54,108 bases of DNA, taken from NCBI GenBank assembly GCA_964579675.1, contig CAZOIA010000009.1:1-54108 (forward strand), in the 5' to 3' direction. Of this stretch, positions 41,408 through 50,662 are shown in pieces; positions within the stretch are counted from its first letter, which is position 1; every line of letters starts with the position of its first letter. The stretch comes from CAZOIA01 sp964579675. GTDB lineage: Bacteria > Planctomycetota > Phycisphaerae > UBA1845 > PWPN01. Position numbers and translations under genes: made by a program. The notes beneath the pieces are model-generated. The model worked only from the letters and a program-made list of their open reading frames with translations, had not been told where the DNA came from and ran no database searches.

Positions 41408-42313
41408 ATGCTCAACGCCATGACAGTCGATCTGGAGGACTGGGCACAGGCGGTGCTCGATCCACGAATGCCGGTAACCGACCACGTGGTAAGGGACGTG
41501 GCGTGGTTGCTAGAGTTCCTCGAGGCGCACCGGGTCCGGGCCACCTTCTTCGCGCTGGGGAAGGTTTGCGAGAAGTATCCCCAGATGCTGCCCATGATCG
41601 CGGCCGCCGGTCACGAGGTCGCTTCGCACGGGTACGGGCACGAGCCGGTCTATGACCTCACGCCGGAGCGTTTCGAGGCGGACGTCGCCCGCTCCGTAGC
41701 GATCATCAAGTCGCAGATCGGGCTTCGGCCCATCGGGTACCGTGCGCCGGCGTTCTCGATCACGGAGCGGTCGCGCTGGGCAGGCCGACTCCTGGCGGAA
41801 TGGGGATTCAGGTACAGCTCCAGCATCTTCCCGATCCGCAAGCGCCGGTACGGCATGCCCGACGCACCCCGGCACCCCCACCTTTGGCCCAACTGCTGCC
41901 TGGTGGAGTTCCCGCTGACCACGTTGCGGATATGGGGTCGGAACCTGCCCGTCTGCGGCGGGGGATATACTCGCCTGCTGCCCGCCCGGATCCACGCCCG
42001 GGCCATTCGGCGTGTCAATAACGCCGGGTACCCAGGGGTCGTCTACTTGCACCCGTACGAGTTGGCGGTCGGAGAGGTCGGCGTCTTTCGGCGCAATGGG
42101 TTTCGGATGTCGTGGCGCCGACACCTGATGCAATCGCTGTGGCGGTCCCGGGTTGCGCCGCATCTTTGCCGGCTGTTTGAGGTGTTCAGATTCGCACCGA
42201 TGGGCGAAGTGCTGGGATTCGAGAAGCCCGGTTCGGGACCGATCAAACCGCTGACCGCTGAGGTTGCCCATTCACCGGCTGATCGGCGGGAGTCCGCCTG
42301 CGCCGCCGTCTGA
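41408..42313 (+). CDS. Polysaccharide deacetylase (XrtA-associated type)
   Basis: 301 residues. The start MLNAMTVDLEDWAQAVLDPR is the recurring opening of deacetylases associated with exosortase (XrtA/EPS) loci. The NodB domain carries the catalytic Asp (TVDLEDW), the metal-binding His pair in HEVASHGYGHEP, and the loop YRAPAFSITERSRWAG. A DUF3473-like tail ends in PYELAVGEVGVFRRNGFRMS. It removes acetyl groups from N-acetylhexosamines of an extracellular polysaccharide. No signal peptide is visible, so it is probably cytosolic or peripheral, acting on lipid-linked sugars. The exosortase itself is not in this window. Confidence 0.93.
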   Translation: MLNAMTVDLEDWAQAVLDPRMPVTDHVVRDVAWLLEFLEAHRVRATFFALGKVCEKYPQMLPMIAAAGHEVASHGYGHEPVYDLTPERFEADVARSVAIIKSQIGLRPIGYRAPAFSITERSRWAGRLLAEWGFRYSSSIFPIRKRRYGMPDAPRHPHLWPNCCLVEFPLTTLRIWGRNLPVCGGGYTRLLPARIHARAIRRVNNAGYPGVVYLHPYELAVGEVGVFRRNGFRMSWRRHLMQSLWRSRVAPHLCRLFEVFRFAPMGEVLGFEKPGSGPIKPLTAEVAHSPADRRESACAAV

Positions 42314-42349
42314 TACGGTCTTGAACTCAAGTCCACGATCAATGAGATA

Positions 42350-45300
42350 TCAGAATCCATCCGCACACCGTGGATCCGCCGGAACACCCGGGCCGCTCAG
42401 GCATCGCTGAAACAGCCCGAAGTCGGACTGATCCACGTCGTTGTCGTCGTCCAAATCCGCGTTCCCGCAACCGCTGGCCGGCGGGCCCAGTGCAGGACCG
42501 GTGGCACACGCAACAAAGTGGGCAAGGTCATCGGCGTCCACATCACAGTCCTGATCGAAGTCGGCGGGTGCGAATGGCGTCGGCAGGGACACGGATTGTT
42601 CCCCGGCCCAAGGCGAGCCCGCCAATGCGGTGTCTATCGCCTGGACACTCCAGTAATACGTCCCGTCCGGCAATCCCTTGAGTGCCCAGGAGAGTGTCTT
42701 CTGCGCGTTGCCCGTGCCCGGTATGCGTCGGAGCCCGGAGGACAAGTCCGCATGCCCGCAGAAAACATCGTCGGTCCCGGGGGCCAGGCCCACGCGCAGG
42801 TTGTACGACAGCCCCCCTGAGGGCGTCTGGTTATCGCTTGCGGCGTCCCAGTTAAACGTCACGCAACTGCCCCTCACCCATGCCAAACCCCCTTCCGGTG
42901 CCGCCGGAGCTGTATTGAAAACGCCGCCGTCGTTGCGGTAGATCCTGCTCACGATACCTGTGGTCGCCTCTCCGGCGAGCCCCAGGTCCAGGTCACCATC
43001 GTTGTCGTAGTCGCCCCACGCCAGCGAGCACATCTCTACTCCCGTCAAGGATGCGCGAACGTCGGTGAACACACCGGCCCCGTCATTCCGGTAAATCTTG
43101 CTTACCGGCTTGCTATAGTCGTATCCCGCGATGGCCAGGTCCAGATCACCGTCGTTGTCGTAGTCGCCCCACGCCAACGAACAATACGCCATACCCCTCA
43201 GGCCCGCGTCGATGTCGGTGAATACCCCGCCCACGTCGTTGCGGTAGATCTTGCTTACCGGCGTGCTATAGTCGTGTCCCGCGATGGCCAGGTCCAGGTC
43301 ACTGTCGTTGTCATAGTCGCCCCATGCCAGCGAACACAAGTACACTCCCGCCAGGCCTGCCTGAATGTCGGTGAATACGCCGGCGCCTTCGTTCCGGTAG
43401 ATCTTGCTCGCGTAGGCGCCACCCTCGTCTCTCCCCGCGAGGGCCAGATCCAGGTCGCCATCATTGTCGTAGTCGCCCCAGGCCAGTGAACAGAGCCTCA
43501 TCGGCGTCAGGCCGGCGCCGATGTCGGTGAACCCGCCGTCCCCCTCGTTACGGTAAATCTTACTCAGGGTAGTGTTGAAGTCGCCCCTTCCCGCGACCGC
43601 CAGGTCGAGGTCCCCGTCGTTGTCGTAGTCGCCCCACGCCAGTGAGCAATAGTACACTCCCGCCAGGCTCGCCCCGATGTCGGCGAACACGTCACTCCCA
43701 TCGTTACGGTAGATCCTGGTCATCCTGTCGCCACTGATTTCTCTTCCCGCAATGGCCAGGTCCAGGTCCCCGTCATTGTCATAGTCCCCCCACGCCAGTG
43801 AACACGAACTGACTCCCATCACGACCGGGCCGATGTCGCTGAACATCCCCCCGCCGTCATTGCGGTAAACACTGGCCAGACGGACATCAATCGCGTTCCT
43901 TCCCGCAATGGCCAGGTCCAGGTCCCCATCATTATCGTAATCGCCCCATGCCAGCGAAGAGAGCATCACGTCCATCAGGGCGGCATCGATATCGGTGAAC
44001 CACACCTTCGCGCTCTGCTCCGCCGCCCACAGCGAACCGGCGAATGCCGTGTCCACCGCCTGAACGCTCCAGTAATACGTCCCGCCCGGAAGATCGTAGA
44101 GCGTCCAGGAGCGTCGCTTCTGCGCGTTGCCCGTGGCTACAAGACGGCGGAATCCCGACGACGGGTCTGCCATGCCGCTGAAGACGTCGTCCGCGCCTGG
44201 AGCCGTGCCCACACGCAGGTTGTAGGACAAGCCGTCAGTGGGCGTCTCGTTGTCACTTGCCGCATCCCAACTGAAGGTCAGGTCGTTGCCCGCCACGTTT
44301 CCCGACAGTCCGCCCGGCGATGATGGAGCAGTATTGAACACCCCGCCGTCGTTGCGATAAACCCTGCTCACGCAGCAGGCGAAGTCCGGCTCGCCGGCAA
44401 GCACCAGGTCCAGGTCCCCGTCGCCGTCGTAGTCGCCCCACGACAGCGAACCCCGGTTTACGCCGGTCAGGGCTGCGCCGATGTCGGCGAACACCCCACC
44501 CCCCTCGTTACGGTAGATCTGGCTCACATACTGGCCCCAGCCAGGCTCTCCCGCAATCGCCAGGTCCAAGTCGCCGTCGTTGTCGTAGTCGCCCCATGAC
44601 AGCGAACTCCCGCCCAGTTGCGTAAGATCCGCCTCTACGTCGGTGAAGATACCGCCCCCGTCGTTGCGGTAGATCTTGCTCACGTAGTGAACGGGAGTGC
44701 CGGGGCCGGATGTGTAGTACGAGCCCGAGATCGCCAGATCCAGGTCCCCATCGTTGTCGTAGTCGCCCCACGACAGCGAGCCCCCGGACACGCCGGTCAG
44801 GTCCGCGTCGATGTCGGTGAACACATCATTGCCGTCGTTACGGTAGATCTTGCTCTCGCGATCCTGGTTACCGTATGTCAGCCCGAGGATGGCCAGATCC
44901 AGGTCACCGTCGTTGTCGTAGTCACCCCAGGACAGCGAACACCAGGACGCGCCGGTCAAGGCAGCGCAGACATCGGTAAAGTGATCATTCCCGTCGTTGC
45001 GGTAGATTCTGCTCACCCGGCCGCTGCACGACTGTCCGGCAACCGCCAGGTCCAGATCGCCGTCGTTGTCGTAGTCACCCCACGACAGCGAACAATAGGT
45101 CACCCCCTCAAGGGCCGCCCCGATGTCAGTAAACACGTCATTACCGTCGCTGCGGTAGATCCTGCTGACGCGTGTGCCGCTGGCTTCCCTGCCCGCAATC
45201 GCCAGGTCCAGGTCACCGTCGTTGTCGTAGTCGCCCCACGACAACGAGCAGTAATTCACCCCCAATAGGGGTACCCCGAGGTCGGTGAACACGTCATTGC

Positions 45301-45541
45301 CATCGTTGCGGTAGATCCTGCTCAGGTAGGCCCCGCCCTCGTCCCTCCCCGCGAGGGCCAGGTCCAGGTCGCCGTCGTTGTCGTAGTCACCCCACGAGGC
45401 CGAACAGTCGAACACGCCGGTCAGGCCGGCGTTGATGTCCGCGAACGGTTGGGCGACGGCATGCCCGCTCGTGCCAGCACATACCGTGAGGACAAGCGCG
45501 GCCCGCCCGAGCCCTGGGGCGCCGACGCGCCTAAACCACAT
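42350..45541 (-). CDS. Secreted FG-GAP/VCBS protein: two seven-blade propellers, two Fn3-like domains and a dockerin-like tail
   Basis: 1063 residues. The ATG at 45541 has GGAGGAGGGAAG before it, and the N-terminus (AALVLTVCAGTSGHAVAQ) is a signal peptide. Fourteen blades repeat the motif SLSWGDYDNDGDLDLAIAG (calcium-binding DxDNDGxxD) in two sets of seven. Each set ends in a fibronectin-like module (FSWDAASDNETPTDGLSYNL, then GTYYWSVQAVDTAFAGS). The C-terminus is a dockerin-like pair of EF-hand repeats, PADFDQDCDVDADDLAHFVA and NADLDDDNDVDQSDFGLFQR, then CLSGPG. Seven blades is the natural size of an integrin-like propeller, so two complete propellers are predicted. Role could be adhesion or attachment; the partner cohesin is not in the window. 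Confidence 0.93.
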   Translation of the reverse strand: MWFRRVGAPGLGRAALVLTVCAGTSGHAVAQPFADINAGLTGVFDCSASWGDYDNDGDLDLALAGRDEGGAYLSRIYRNDGNDVFTDLGVPLLGVNYCSLSWGDYDNDGDLDLAIAGREASGTRVSRIYRSDGNDVFTDIGAALEGVTYCSLSWGDYDNDGDLDLAVAGQSCSGRVSRIYRNDGNDHFTDVCAALTGASWCSLSWGDYDNDGDLDLAILGLTYGNQDRESKIYRNDGNDVFTDIDADLTGVSGGSLSWGDYDNDGDLDLAISGSYYTSGPGTPVHYVSKIYRNDGGGIFTDVEADLTQLGGSSLSWGDYDNDGDLDLAIAGEPGWGQYVSQIYRNEGGGVFADIGAALTGVNRGSLSWGDYDGDGDLDLVLAGEPDFACCVSRVYRNDGGVFNTAPSSPGGLSGNVAGNDLTFSWDAASDNETPTDGLSYNLRVGTAPGADDVFSGMADPSSGFRRLVATGNAQKRRSWTLYDLPGGTYYWSVQAVDTAFAGSLWAAEQSAKVWFTDIDAALMDVMLSSLAWGDYDNDGDLDLAIAGRNAIDVRLASVYRNDGGGMFSDIGPVVMGVSSCSLAWGDYDNDGDLDLAIAGREISGDRMTRIYRNDGSDVFADIGASLAGVYYCSLAWGDYDNDGDLDLAVAGRGDFNTTLSKIYRNEGDGGFTDIGAGLTPMRLCSLAWGDYDNDGDLDLALAGRDEGGAYASKIYRNEGAGVFTDIQAGLAGVYLCSLAWGDYDNDSDLDLAIAGHDYSTPVSKIYRNDVGGVFTDIDAGLRGMAYCSLAWGDYDNDGDLDLAIAGYDYSKPVSKIYRNDGAGVFTDVRASLTGVEMCSLAWGDYDNDGDLDLGLAGEATTGIVSRIYRNDGGVFNTAPAAPEGGLAWVRGSCVTFNWDAASDNQTPSGGLSYNLRVGLAPGTDDVFCGHADLSSGLRRIPGTGNAQKTLSWALKGLPDGTYYWSVQAIDTALAGSPWAGEQSVSLPTPFAPADFDQDCDVDADDLAHFVACATGPALGPPASGCGNADLDDDNDVDQSDFGLFQRCLSGPGVPADPRCADGF

Positions 45542-46003
45542 CTCTTCCCTCCTCCGCGTCCAGAAGACTTGGCTGATCGCCCAGGATTTCCCTCTCTGGG
45601 TGCACATAATACCAGAAACCAGGTCGAGAGTAAAGATAATCTGAAGCACTTCTGGAGGACTCTTGTGCGTCAGCACCCAGAAAAACGAACCGGGGATCCA
45701 TAGCTGCTGTACGTTCTGGGCTGTCAGTTTAATCCCGCCGGGGAGCCCTGCGCGACTCCTCACCCAGAGCTCCCGCAAGTCCGTGCGTGCTCAATTAACG
45801 CATAGGGCTCCTCAGGTGTGACTTCGCTGCCCGATGGCACCGCCAACCAGGCAGGCAATTGCATGCTGTGGTCGTCTGTCGATAATTCGGCATTGGCGGT
45901 CAAGCGCGAACATGAGCGTCATGCGGGACCGCTGGATGACTGGGCGAATCAGTAAGTCAGGACAGTGGCCCCAGGTTCCGACCTGTTTCGGAGAACCCGT
46001 TCG
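45542..46003. other. Intergenic region without a gene
   Basis: Divergent space between the propeller protein and the molybdenum hydroxylase. A frame extends the propeller gene upstream but lacks any signal or family similarity. I find no repeat or promoter with confidence. Confidence 0.4.
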
Positions 46004-48640
46004 ATGGCGCCCGCACCCGCACCAGTACCGCAAGTGATCGGCTTTGCGTTGAACGGTACACATGTGACCGTTCAGGCGGAGGAGGACACCACACTGCTGG
46101 ATGCCCTGCGTGATCAGCTTGACGTGATTTCGCCGAAGAACGGCTGCCAGCCACAGGGCTCGTGCGGGTGTTGCACCGTGCTGATCGATGGCAAGCCGCG
46201 GCTAAGTTGCACAACCAGGGCAGTCAAGGTTGCCGGCAAACGCGTGACGACATTGGAGGGCCTGGCCGACCACGAGCGGAAACTGATTGCCGAGTGCTTC
46301 GTTCACGCCGGCGGGGTGCAGTGCGGGTTCTGCATTCCGGGGATCGCGATGCGGGCGTATGCGTTGCTGGAGCGGAATCCGAACCCGTCGCGGGCGGAGA
46401 TCGCTCACGAGCTGCGCGGGCACCTGTGCCGATGTACGGGGTACAAGAAGATCACCGAGGCGATCGAGCTGCTCGCGCGGGTTCGCCGTGGTGAGCGTAT
46501 GCCGGAGGCGGAGACGTCCGGGCGGGTCGGCACCTCGCTGCCTCGTTACTCGGGATACGAAGCCGTACTCGGCCAACGCCGGTTCGTCGATGACATCAAG
46601 GCGCCGGGGATGGTTTGCGCTGCCCTGCGGCTGAGCGATCACCCGCGGGCGCGGGTTCGCGGGATCGATACTGCCAAGGCGGCGTCGCTGCCCGGGGTAA
46701 TTCGCGTGGTGACCGCCGCTGACGTACCGGGTGAGCGGTACGTCGGTCTGGTCAAGAAGGACTGGCCGATCTTCGTTGCCCTCGGCGAGGAAACTCGATA
46801 CGTGGGCGACGTTCTTGCGGCCGTGGTGGCGGAGGACAAAAGCACTGCTCGCCGGGCCGCCGCGACGATCGGGATTGAGTATGAAGCCCTGGCGCCGGTT
46901 ACGAACCCCCATGACGCGCTGGAATCCCGCGCGCCGCGCGTCCACGCCGGCGGGAACCTATTGGGGGTGTCCGTGATCAAGCGGGGCGATGTCGAGAAGG
47001 CGTTCGCTGAATCGGCCCACGTGGTTGAGGATACGTACCGCACGCAGTGCGTGGAGCATCTGTACCTGGAGCCGGAGTCCTGCGTCGCGATTCCCGGCGA
47101 TGGTGGCTTGCGGGTTCTGTCACAGGGGCAGGGGGTGTTCGATGATCGCCGCCAGATCGCCCGGATCCTCGACTGGCCCGAGGATCAGGTTCACGTCGAG
47201 CTGGTCAGCAGCGGCGGGGCGTTCGGGGGCAAGGAGGACCTCAGCATTCAGGGTCAGACGGCGCTGGCGGCGGCGCTGGTCGGCCGGCCGGTCAAGTGCA
47301 CGCTGACCCGCAAGGAAAGCTTCCGTCTGCATCCCAAGCGTCATCCGATCGAGATGCACTACAAGGTGGGTTGCGACGCCCGGGGCCGGCTGACCGCCGT
47401 GCGGGCACGGATGATCGGCGATACCGGGGCGTATGCCTCGCTCGGCATGAAGGTGCTGGAACGGGCGGCCGGTCATGCAACGGGCCCGTACCGCGTGGAC
47501 AACGTCGATATCGAGTCGCGGTCGGTCTATACGAACAACCCGCCTTGCGGGGCGATGCGGGGTTTCGGCGTGAACCAGGCGGCGTTCGCCATCGAGGGTA
47601 TGCTGGACCGGTTGGCGGAGAAAGTGGGTATCGACGGCTGGGAGATCCGGTGGCGAAACGCGCTCGACGTGGGTGACCGCTGCTGTACCGGGCAGCGGCT
47701 CAGCAAGCCCTTCGGCCTGAAGAAGACTCTGCTGGCGATCAAGGACGCTTACCGTGGGGCCGGATACGCCGGCATCGCTTGCGGGATCAAGAACGTCGGT
47801 ATCGGCAACGGCATGCCGGACATTGGCCGGGCCCTGCTCACGGCAGGCGACGACGGCACGGTGACCATCCGCACGGGCTTTACCGAGATGGGCCAGGGAC
47901 TCTTCACGATCTGTCTCCAGACGGCATGCGAAGAGACACGTTTGCCACCCGGCGTGTTCCGTGTCATGACCGATACGAGCGAGGAATTGGCTTGCGGGCA
48001 AACCACCGCGAGCCGGGGCACCGTACTGGCCGGCAACGCCATCATCGACGCGTGCCGGGCGTTCAAAGCGGACCTTCTTGAACTGGATCTGCCCGGGGAT
48101 GCGTCGGCCGATCAGGCAAAGACGGAATTGCGAAGACTTGCCGGAAAGCGCTACTTCGGCGAGTACGTTTGCGATTGGACGCACAAGCTGGGCGAAGACG
48201 TTCCCGATCCGAAAACGCATCTGACCTACGGGTTCGCGACGCAGGTGGTGATTCTCAACAACGACGGCTCACTGGCCAGGGTGATCGCCTGCCACGACGT
48301 GGGCAAAGTGATGAACCCCAGGCAACTCGAAGGACAGATCGAAGGGGCGGTCCACATGGGTCTCGGTTACGCGCTGACCGAGGAGCTGCAACTGGAGGGT
48401 GGGCGGCTCGTGCGCAACGACGTCAAGTCGTGCCGCGTGCTGCGTGCCCATCAGATGCCGGAGGTCGAGGTGATTTTCGTTGAGGAGCCGGATCCCGAGA
48501 CGGCCTATGGCGCCCGGGGCGTGGGCGAGATCGGCCTGGTCCCTACCGCCCCTGCGGTTGCCGGCGCGCTCTACAAGTTCGACGGCATCGTGCGGACTCG
48601 ATTGCCGATGAAGGATTCCCCTGCCGCTCGCCGGCTGTAG
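46004..48640 (+). CDS. Fused molybdenum hydroxylase (Se-dependent xanthine dehydrogenase-like), lacks FAD domain
   Basis: 878 residues from the ATG at 46004; a GTG at 45965 gives 13 more residues. The N-terminal 2Fe-2S part has GCQPQGSCGCCTVLIDG (Cys48, 54, 57, 69), then GGVQCGFC and RGHLCRCTGYKKI (Cys107, 110, 142, 144). The molybdopterin part contains SGGAFGGKEDLSIQGQTA, NPPCGAMRGFGVNQAAFAIE and the catalytic Glu in GARGVGEIGLVPTAP. The CO-dehydrogenase-type FAD subunit is missing and no free-standing one is near. The fused, FAD-free layout, together with GQTTASRGT, fits the selenium-dependent xanthine dehydrogenase group, in which a labile selenium replaces the sulfur ligand (family knowledge, not visible). 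Substrate may be xanthine, an aldehyde or a nicotinate-like ring. Confidence 0.88.
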   Translation: MAPAPAPVPQVIGFALNGTHVTVQAEEDTTLLDALRDQLDVISPKNGCQPQGSCGCCTVLIDGKPRLSCTTRAVKVAGKRVTTLEGLADHERKLIAECFVHAGGVQCGFCIPGIAMRAYALLERNPNPSRAEIAHELRGHLCRCTGYKKITEAIELLARVRRGERMPEAETSGRVGTSLPRYSGYEAVLGQRRFVDDIKAPGMVCAALRLSDHPRARVRGIDTAKAASLPGVIRVVTAADVPGERYVGLVKKDWPIFVALGEETRYVGDVLAAVVAEDKSTARRAAATIGIEYEALAPVTNPHDALESRAPRVHAGGNLLGVSVIKRGDVEKAFAESAHVVEDTYRTQCVEHLYLEPESCVAIPGDGGLRVLSQGQGVFDDRRQIARILDWPEDQVHVELVSSGGAFGGKEDLSIQGQTALAAALVGRPVKCTLTRKESFRLHPKRHPIEMHYKVGCDARGRLTAVRARMIGDTGAYASLGMKVLERAAGHATGPYRVDNVDIESRSVYTNNPPCGAMRGFGVNQAAFAIEGMLDRLAEKVGIDGWEIRWRNALDVGDRCCTGQRLSKPFGLKKTLLAIKDAYRGAGYAGIACGIKNVGIGNGMPDIGRALLTAGDDGTVTIRTGFTEMGQGLFTICLQTACEETRLPPGVFRVMTDTSEELACGQTTASRGTVLAGNAIIDACRAFKADLLELDLPGDASADQAKTELRRLAGKRYFGEYVCDWTHKLGEDVPDPKTHLTYGFATQVVILNNDGSLARVIACHDVGKVMNPRQLEGQIEGAVHMGLGYALTEELQLEGGRLVRNDVKSCRVLRAHQMPEVEVIFVEEPDPETAYGARGVGEIGLVPTAPAVAGALYKFDGIVRTRLPMKDSPAARRL

Positions 48641-48817
48641 CCGCCGGCCACGGGCCAATGCACCACATTCACAACGCAGTTGCCTGGCTTTGCGGCTGAC
48701 CCACAGCCGGTTTCTGGTGATCACCCCACGGGAGGCCGGCGTGGCCAGTGGTGCTGGCTTCGGGATGATTATGGGTCGGTTCAAGACACCGGGGCACCTG
48801 AGCCGATCAATCCGGTA

Positions 48818-49609
48818 GTGAATACGCTGGCAATCATTCTGGCCCGGGCCGGCAGTAAGGGGCTGGCGGATAAATGCGTTCTGCCGCTGTGCGGACGTCC
48901 GGTGCTGGTCTACACGATCGGGCACGCCCAGCAGAGCCGGTACGTGGACGCGATCGTGCTGACTACGGATTCCTCGCGGGCGGCGGCGATCGGGCGGGCA
49001 GCAGGAGTGTATGTGGTGGACCGCCCGCCCGAGCTGGCGGTGGACACGGCGCCCGTGTCGGCGGCGGTCAGGCACGCGGTTAAAGCGTACGAACACCACG
49101 CACACCGGCAGTGCGACGTGGTCGTGGTGCTGTACGGAAACGTGCCGGTGCGTGCAGCCGGCATCATAGATCGCTGTATCGACCTTCTGGTCAGCAGCGG
49201 ATGCGACTCTGTGCGCACGGTGGCTCCGGTGACCAAGCAGCACCCGGACTGGATCCATCGGCTCGACGGGAACCGGATGGTCCAGTTCAGACCCAACTCC
49301 ATCGACCGTCGCCAGGACCTCGAGCCTTTGTACTATCACGACGGGGCAGTAGTGGTGGTCGGGCGGGACTGGCTGTCTGTGCCCCAGGCGGCTCAGGACC
49401 CACATGCGTTCTTCGGCTCGGACCGTCGGGCGGTGGTCCAGGCCGAGGATGACACGGTAGACATCGACACAGCAGTGGATTTCTGCCGGGCAGAGGCCTT
49501 GCTGCGTATCCGCAGCGAGGGGGCTTCCTCCGACCCGCCCACCGGGGGCCGGCGGCGGCCGCCTTTCACGGCGGCGGCGACGCCTGCAAACGCTTATGGA
49601 CTGCACTAG
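48818..49609 (+). CDS. neuA: CMP-nonulosonate synthetase-like nucleotidyltransferase (NeuA family)
   Basis: 263 residues if the GTG at 48818 is the start; upstream residues show no family similarity and no ATG fits. The nucleotide-binding N-terminus is NTLAIILARAGSKGLADKCV (NeuA: ARxGSKGxxxKN). VLTTDSSRAAAIGRAAGVYV and DVVVVLYGNVPVRAAGIIDR follow, and DDTVDIDTAVDFCRAEALL is the characteristic end. It activates a nonulosonic acid (sialic, legionaminic or pseudaminic acid) with CTP to CMP-sugar in the cytosol. It overlaps the NeuB-like gene by 14 bases, a strong sign of one pathway. The last about 25 residues (ASSDPPTGGRRRPPF) look disordered. Confidence 0.85.
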   Translation: MNTLAIILARAGSKGLADKCVLPLCGRPVLVYTIGHAQQSRYVDAIVLTTDSSRAAAIGRAAGVYVVDRPPELAVDTAPVSAAVRHAVKAYEHHAHRQCDVVVVLYGNVPVRAAGIIDRCIDLLVSSGCDSVRTVAPVTKQHPDWIHRLDGNRMVQFRPNSIDRRQDLEPLYYHDGAVVVVGRDWLSVPQAAQDPHAFFGSDRRAVVQAEDDTVDIDTAVDFCRAEALLRIRSEGASSDPPTGGRRRPPFTAAATPANAYGLH

Positions 49610-50657
49610 CTCGCGGTCGTTCGAGATCGGGCCGGCGGTTGTCGGCGAGTCCTGGCCGGTCTACGTCGTGGCCGAGGTGGGGGTCAATCACGACGGCGAG
49701 CCCGGGCTTGCCCACGAGTTGATTCACGCGGCCGCGGATGCCCAGGCCGACGCGGTCAAGTTTCAGGTCTTCTCCGCCGAGCGACTGGTCACCTGCAGCG
49801 CCCCGACGGCGGCGTATCAGCAGCAAGCCGTTCGGGCCGCCACGCAATACCAGATGCTCTCGCAACTGGAACTGACGCACGATGTGTTCGGCGACCTGTG
49901 CCGCTACGCCGGTCAATGCGGGGTCGAGTTCCTGGCCACGCCGTTCAGCGTCGCGGACCTGCGGTTCCTGGTTTCCCTCGGGGTTCGGGCGATCAAGCTG
50001 GCTTCGACGGATATCATCAACGCACCGCTGCTCGAGGCGGCGGTCGAATCCTCTCTGCCGGTGATCGCATCGACGGGGGCGGCGGACCTTGCCGAGGTCG
50101 CAGGAGCGGTCGCGTATTTCAACCGGCCGGGCGCCGGCCCGCTGGCCTTGCTGCACTGTGTCAGCAGTTACCCCACCCGGGAGTGGGAAGCGAATCTGGC
50201 GGCCATCGGCACGCTGGCCCGCACATTCGACTGCGTCAGCGGGTTCAGCGACCACACGGAGTCGCTGACGATGGGCGGCTACGCCGCCGCGGCCGGGGCC
50301 CGGATCATCGAAAAGCATCTGACGCTGGACCGCACCCGGCGTGGGCCGGATCACGCCTTCTCCCTCGAGCCGGACGCCATGGCCGAGTACATCCGCGGAA
50401 TCCGCTACGCCGAGCGATTGCTGGGCGACGGAGCAATCGCCCCCGGCGAGAGCGAGCACGAGGTTCGCCGGCTGGCCCGCGGCAGCGTAGTGGCCGCCCG
50501 CCACATCCACGTCGGGGAGACCTTGACCGAGTCAATGCTCACCGTCAAGCGACCCGGCGGCGGCATCGCCCCGTCGGAGTTGGCCTCACTCATCGGGCGC
50601 CAAGCCCGAACCGAAATCGCCGCCGACACGCCGATCGCGTGGGAAGCAGTCTCGTAA
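49596..50657 (+). CDS. neuB: Nonulosonate synthase (NeuB/SpsE/LegI family)
   Basis: 353 residues. The N-terminal barrel has VYVVAEVGVNHDGEPGLAHE, DAVKFQVFSAERLVTCSAP, GVEFLATPFSVADLRFLVSL and the family block LLHCVSSYPTREWEANLAAI. Then comes VSGFSDHTESLTMGGYAAAA and EKHLTLDRTRRGPDHAFSLE (Lys/His/Asp site). The C-terminal SAF-like domain (VVAARHIHVGETLTESMLTV, RPGGGIAPSELASLIGRQA) binds substrate. It condenses PEP with an N-acetyl-hexosamine derivative. Which of sialic, legionaminic or pseudaminic acid is made depends on absent upstream genes; the DAVKFQVF spelling alone does not decide. It ends 5 bases before the convergent nucleotidyltransferase gene. Confidence 0.95.
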   Translation: MDCTSSRSFEIGPAVVGESWPVYVVAEVGVNHDGEPGLAHELIHAAADAQADAVKFQVFSAERLVTCSAPTAAYQQQAVRAATQYQMLSQLELTHDVFGDLCRYAGQCGVEFLATPFSVADLRFLVSLGVRAIKLASTDIINAPLLEAAVESSLPVIASTGAADLAEVAGAVAYFNRPGAGPLALLHCVSSYPTREWEANLAAIGTLARTFDCVSGFSDHTESLTMGGYAAAAGARIIEKHLTLDRTRRGPDHAFSLEPDAMAEYIRGIRYAERLLGDGAIAPGESEHEVRRLARGSVVAARHIHVGETLTESMLTVKRPGGGIAPSELASLIGRQARTEIAADTPIAWEAVS

Positions 50658-50662
50658 CGAAA

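Noticed and set aside
47120..48220. 366-residue open frame opposite the molybdenum hydroxylase
   Set aside because: Antisense to conserved cofactor motifs; no similarity or signals.
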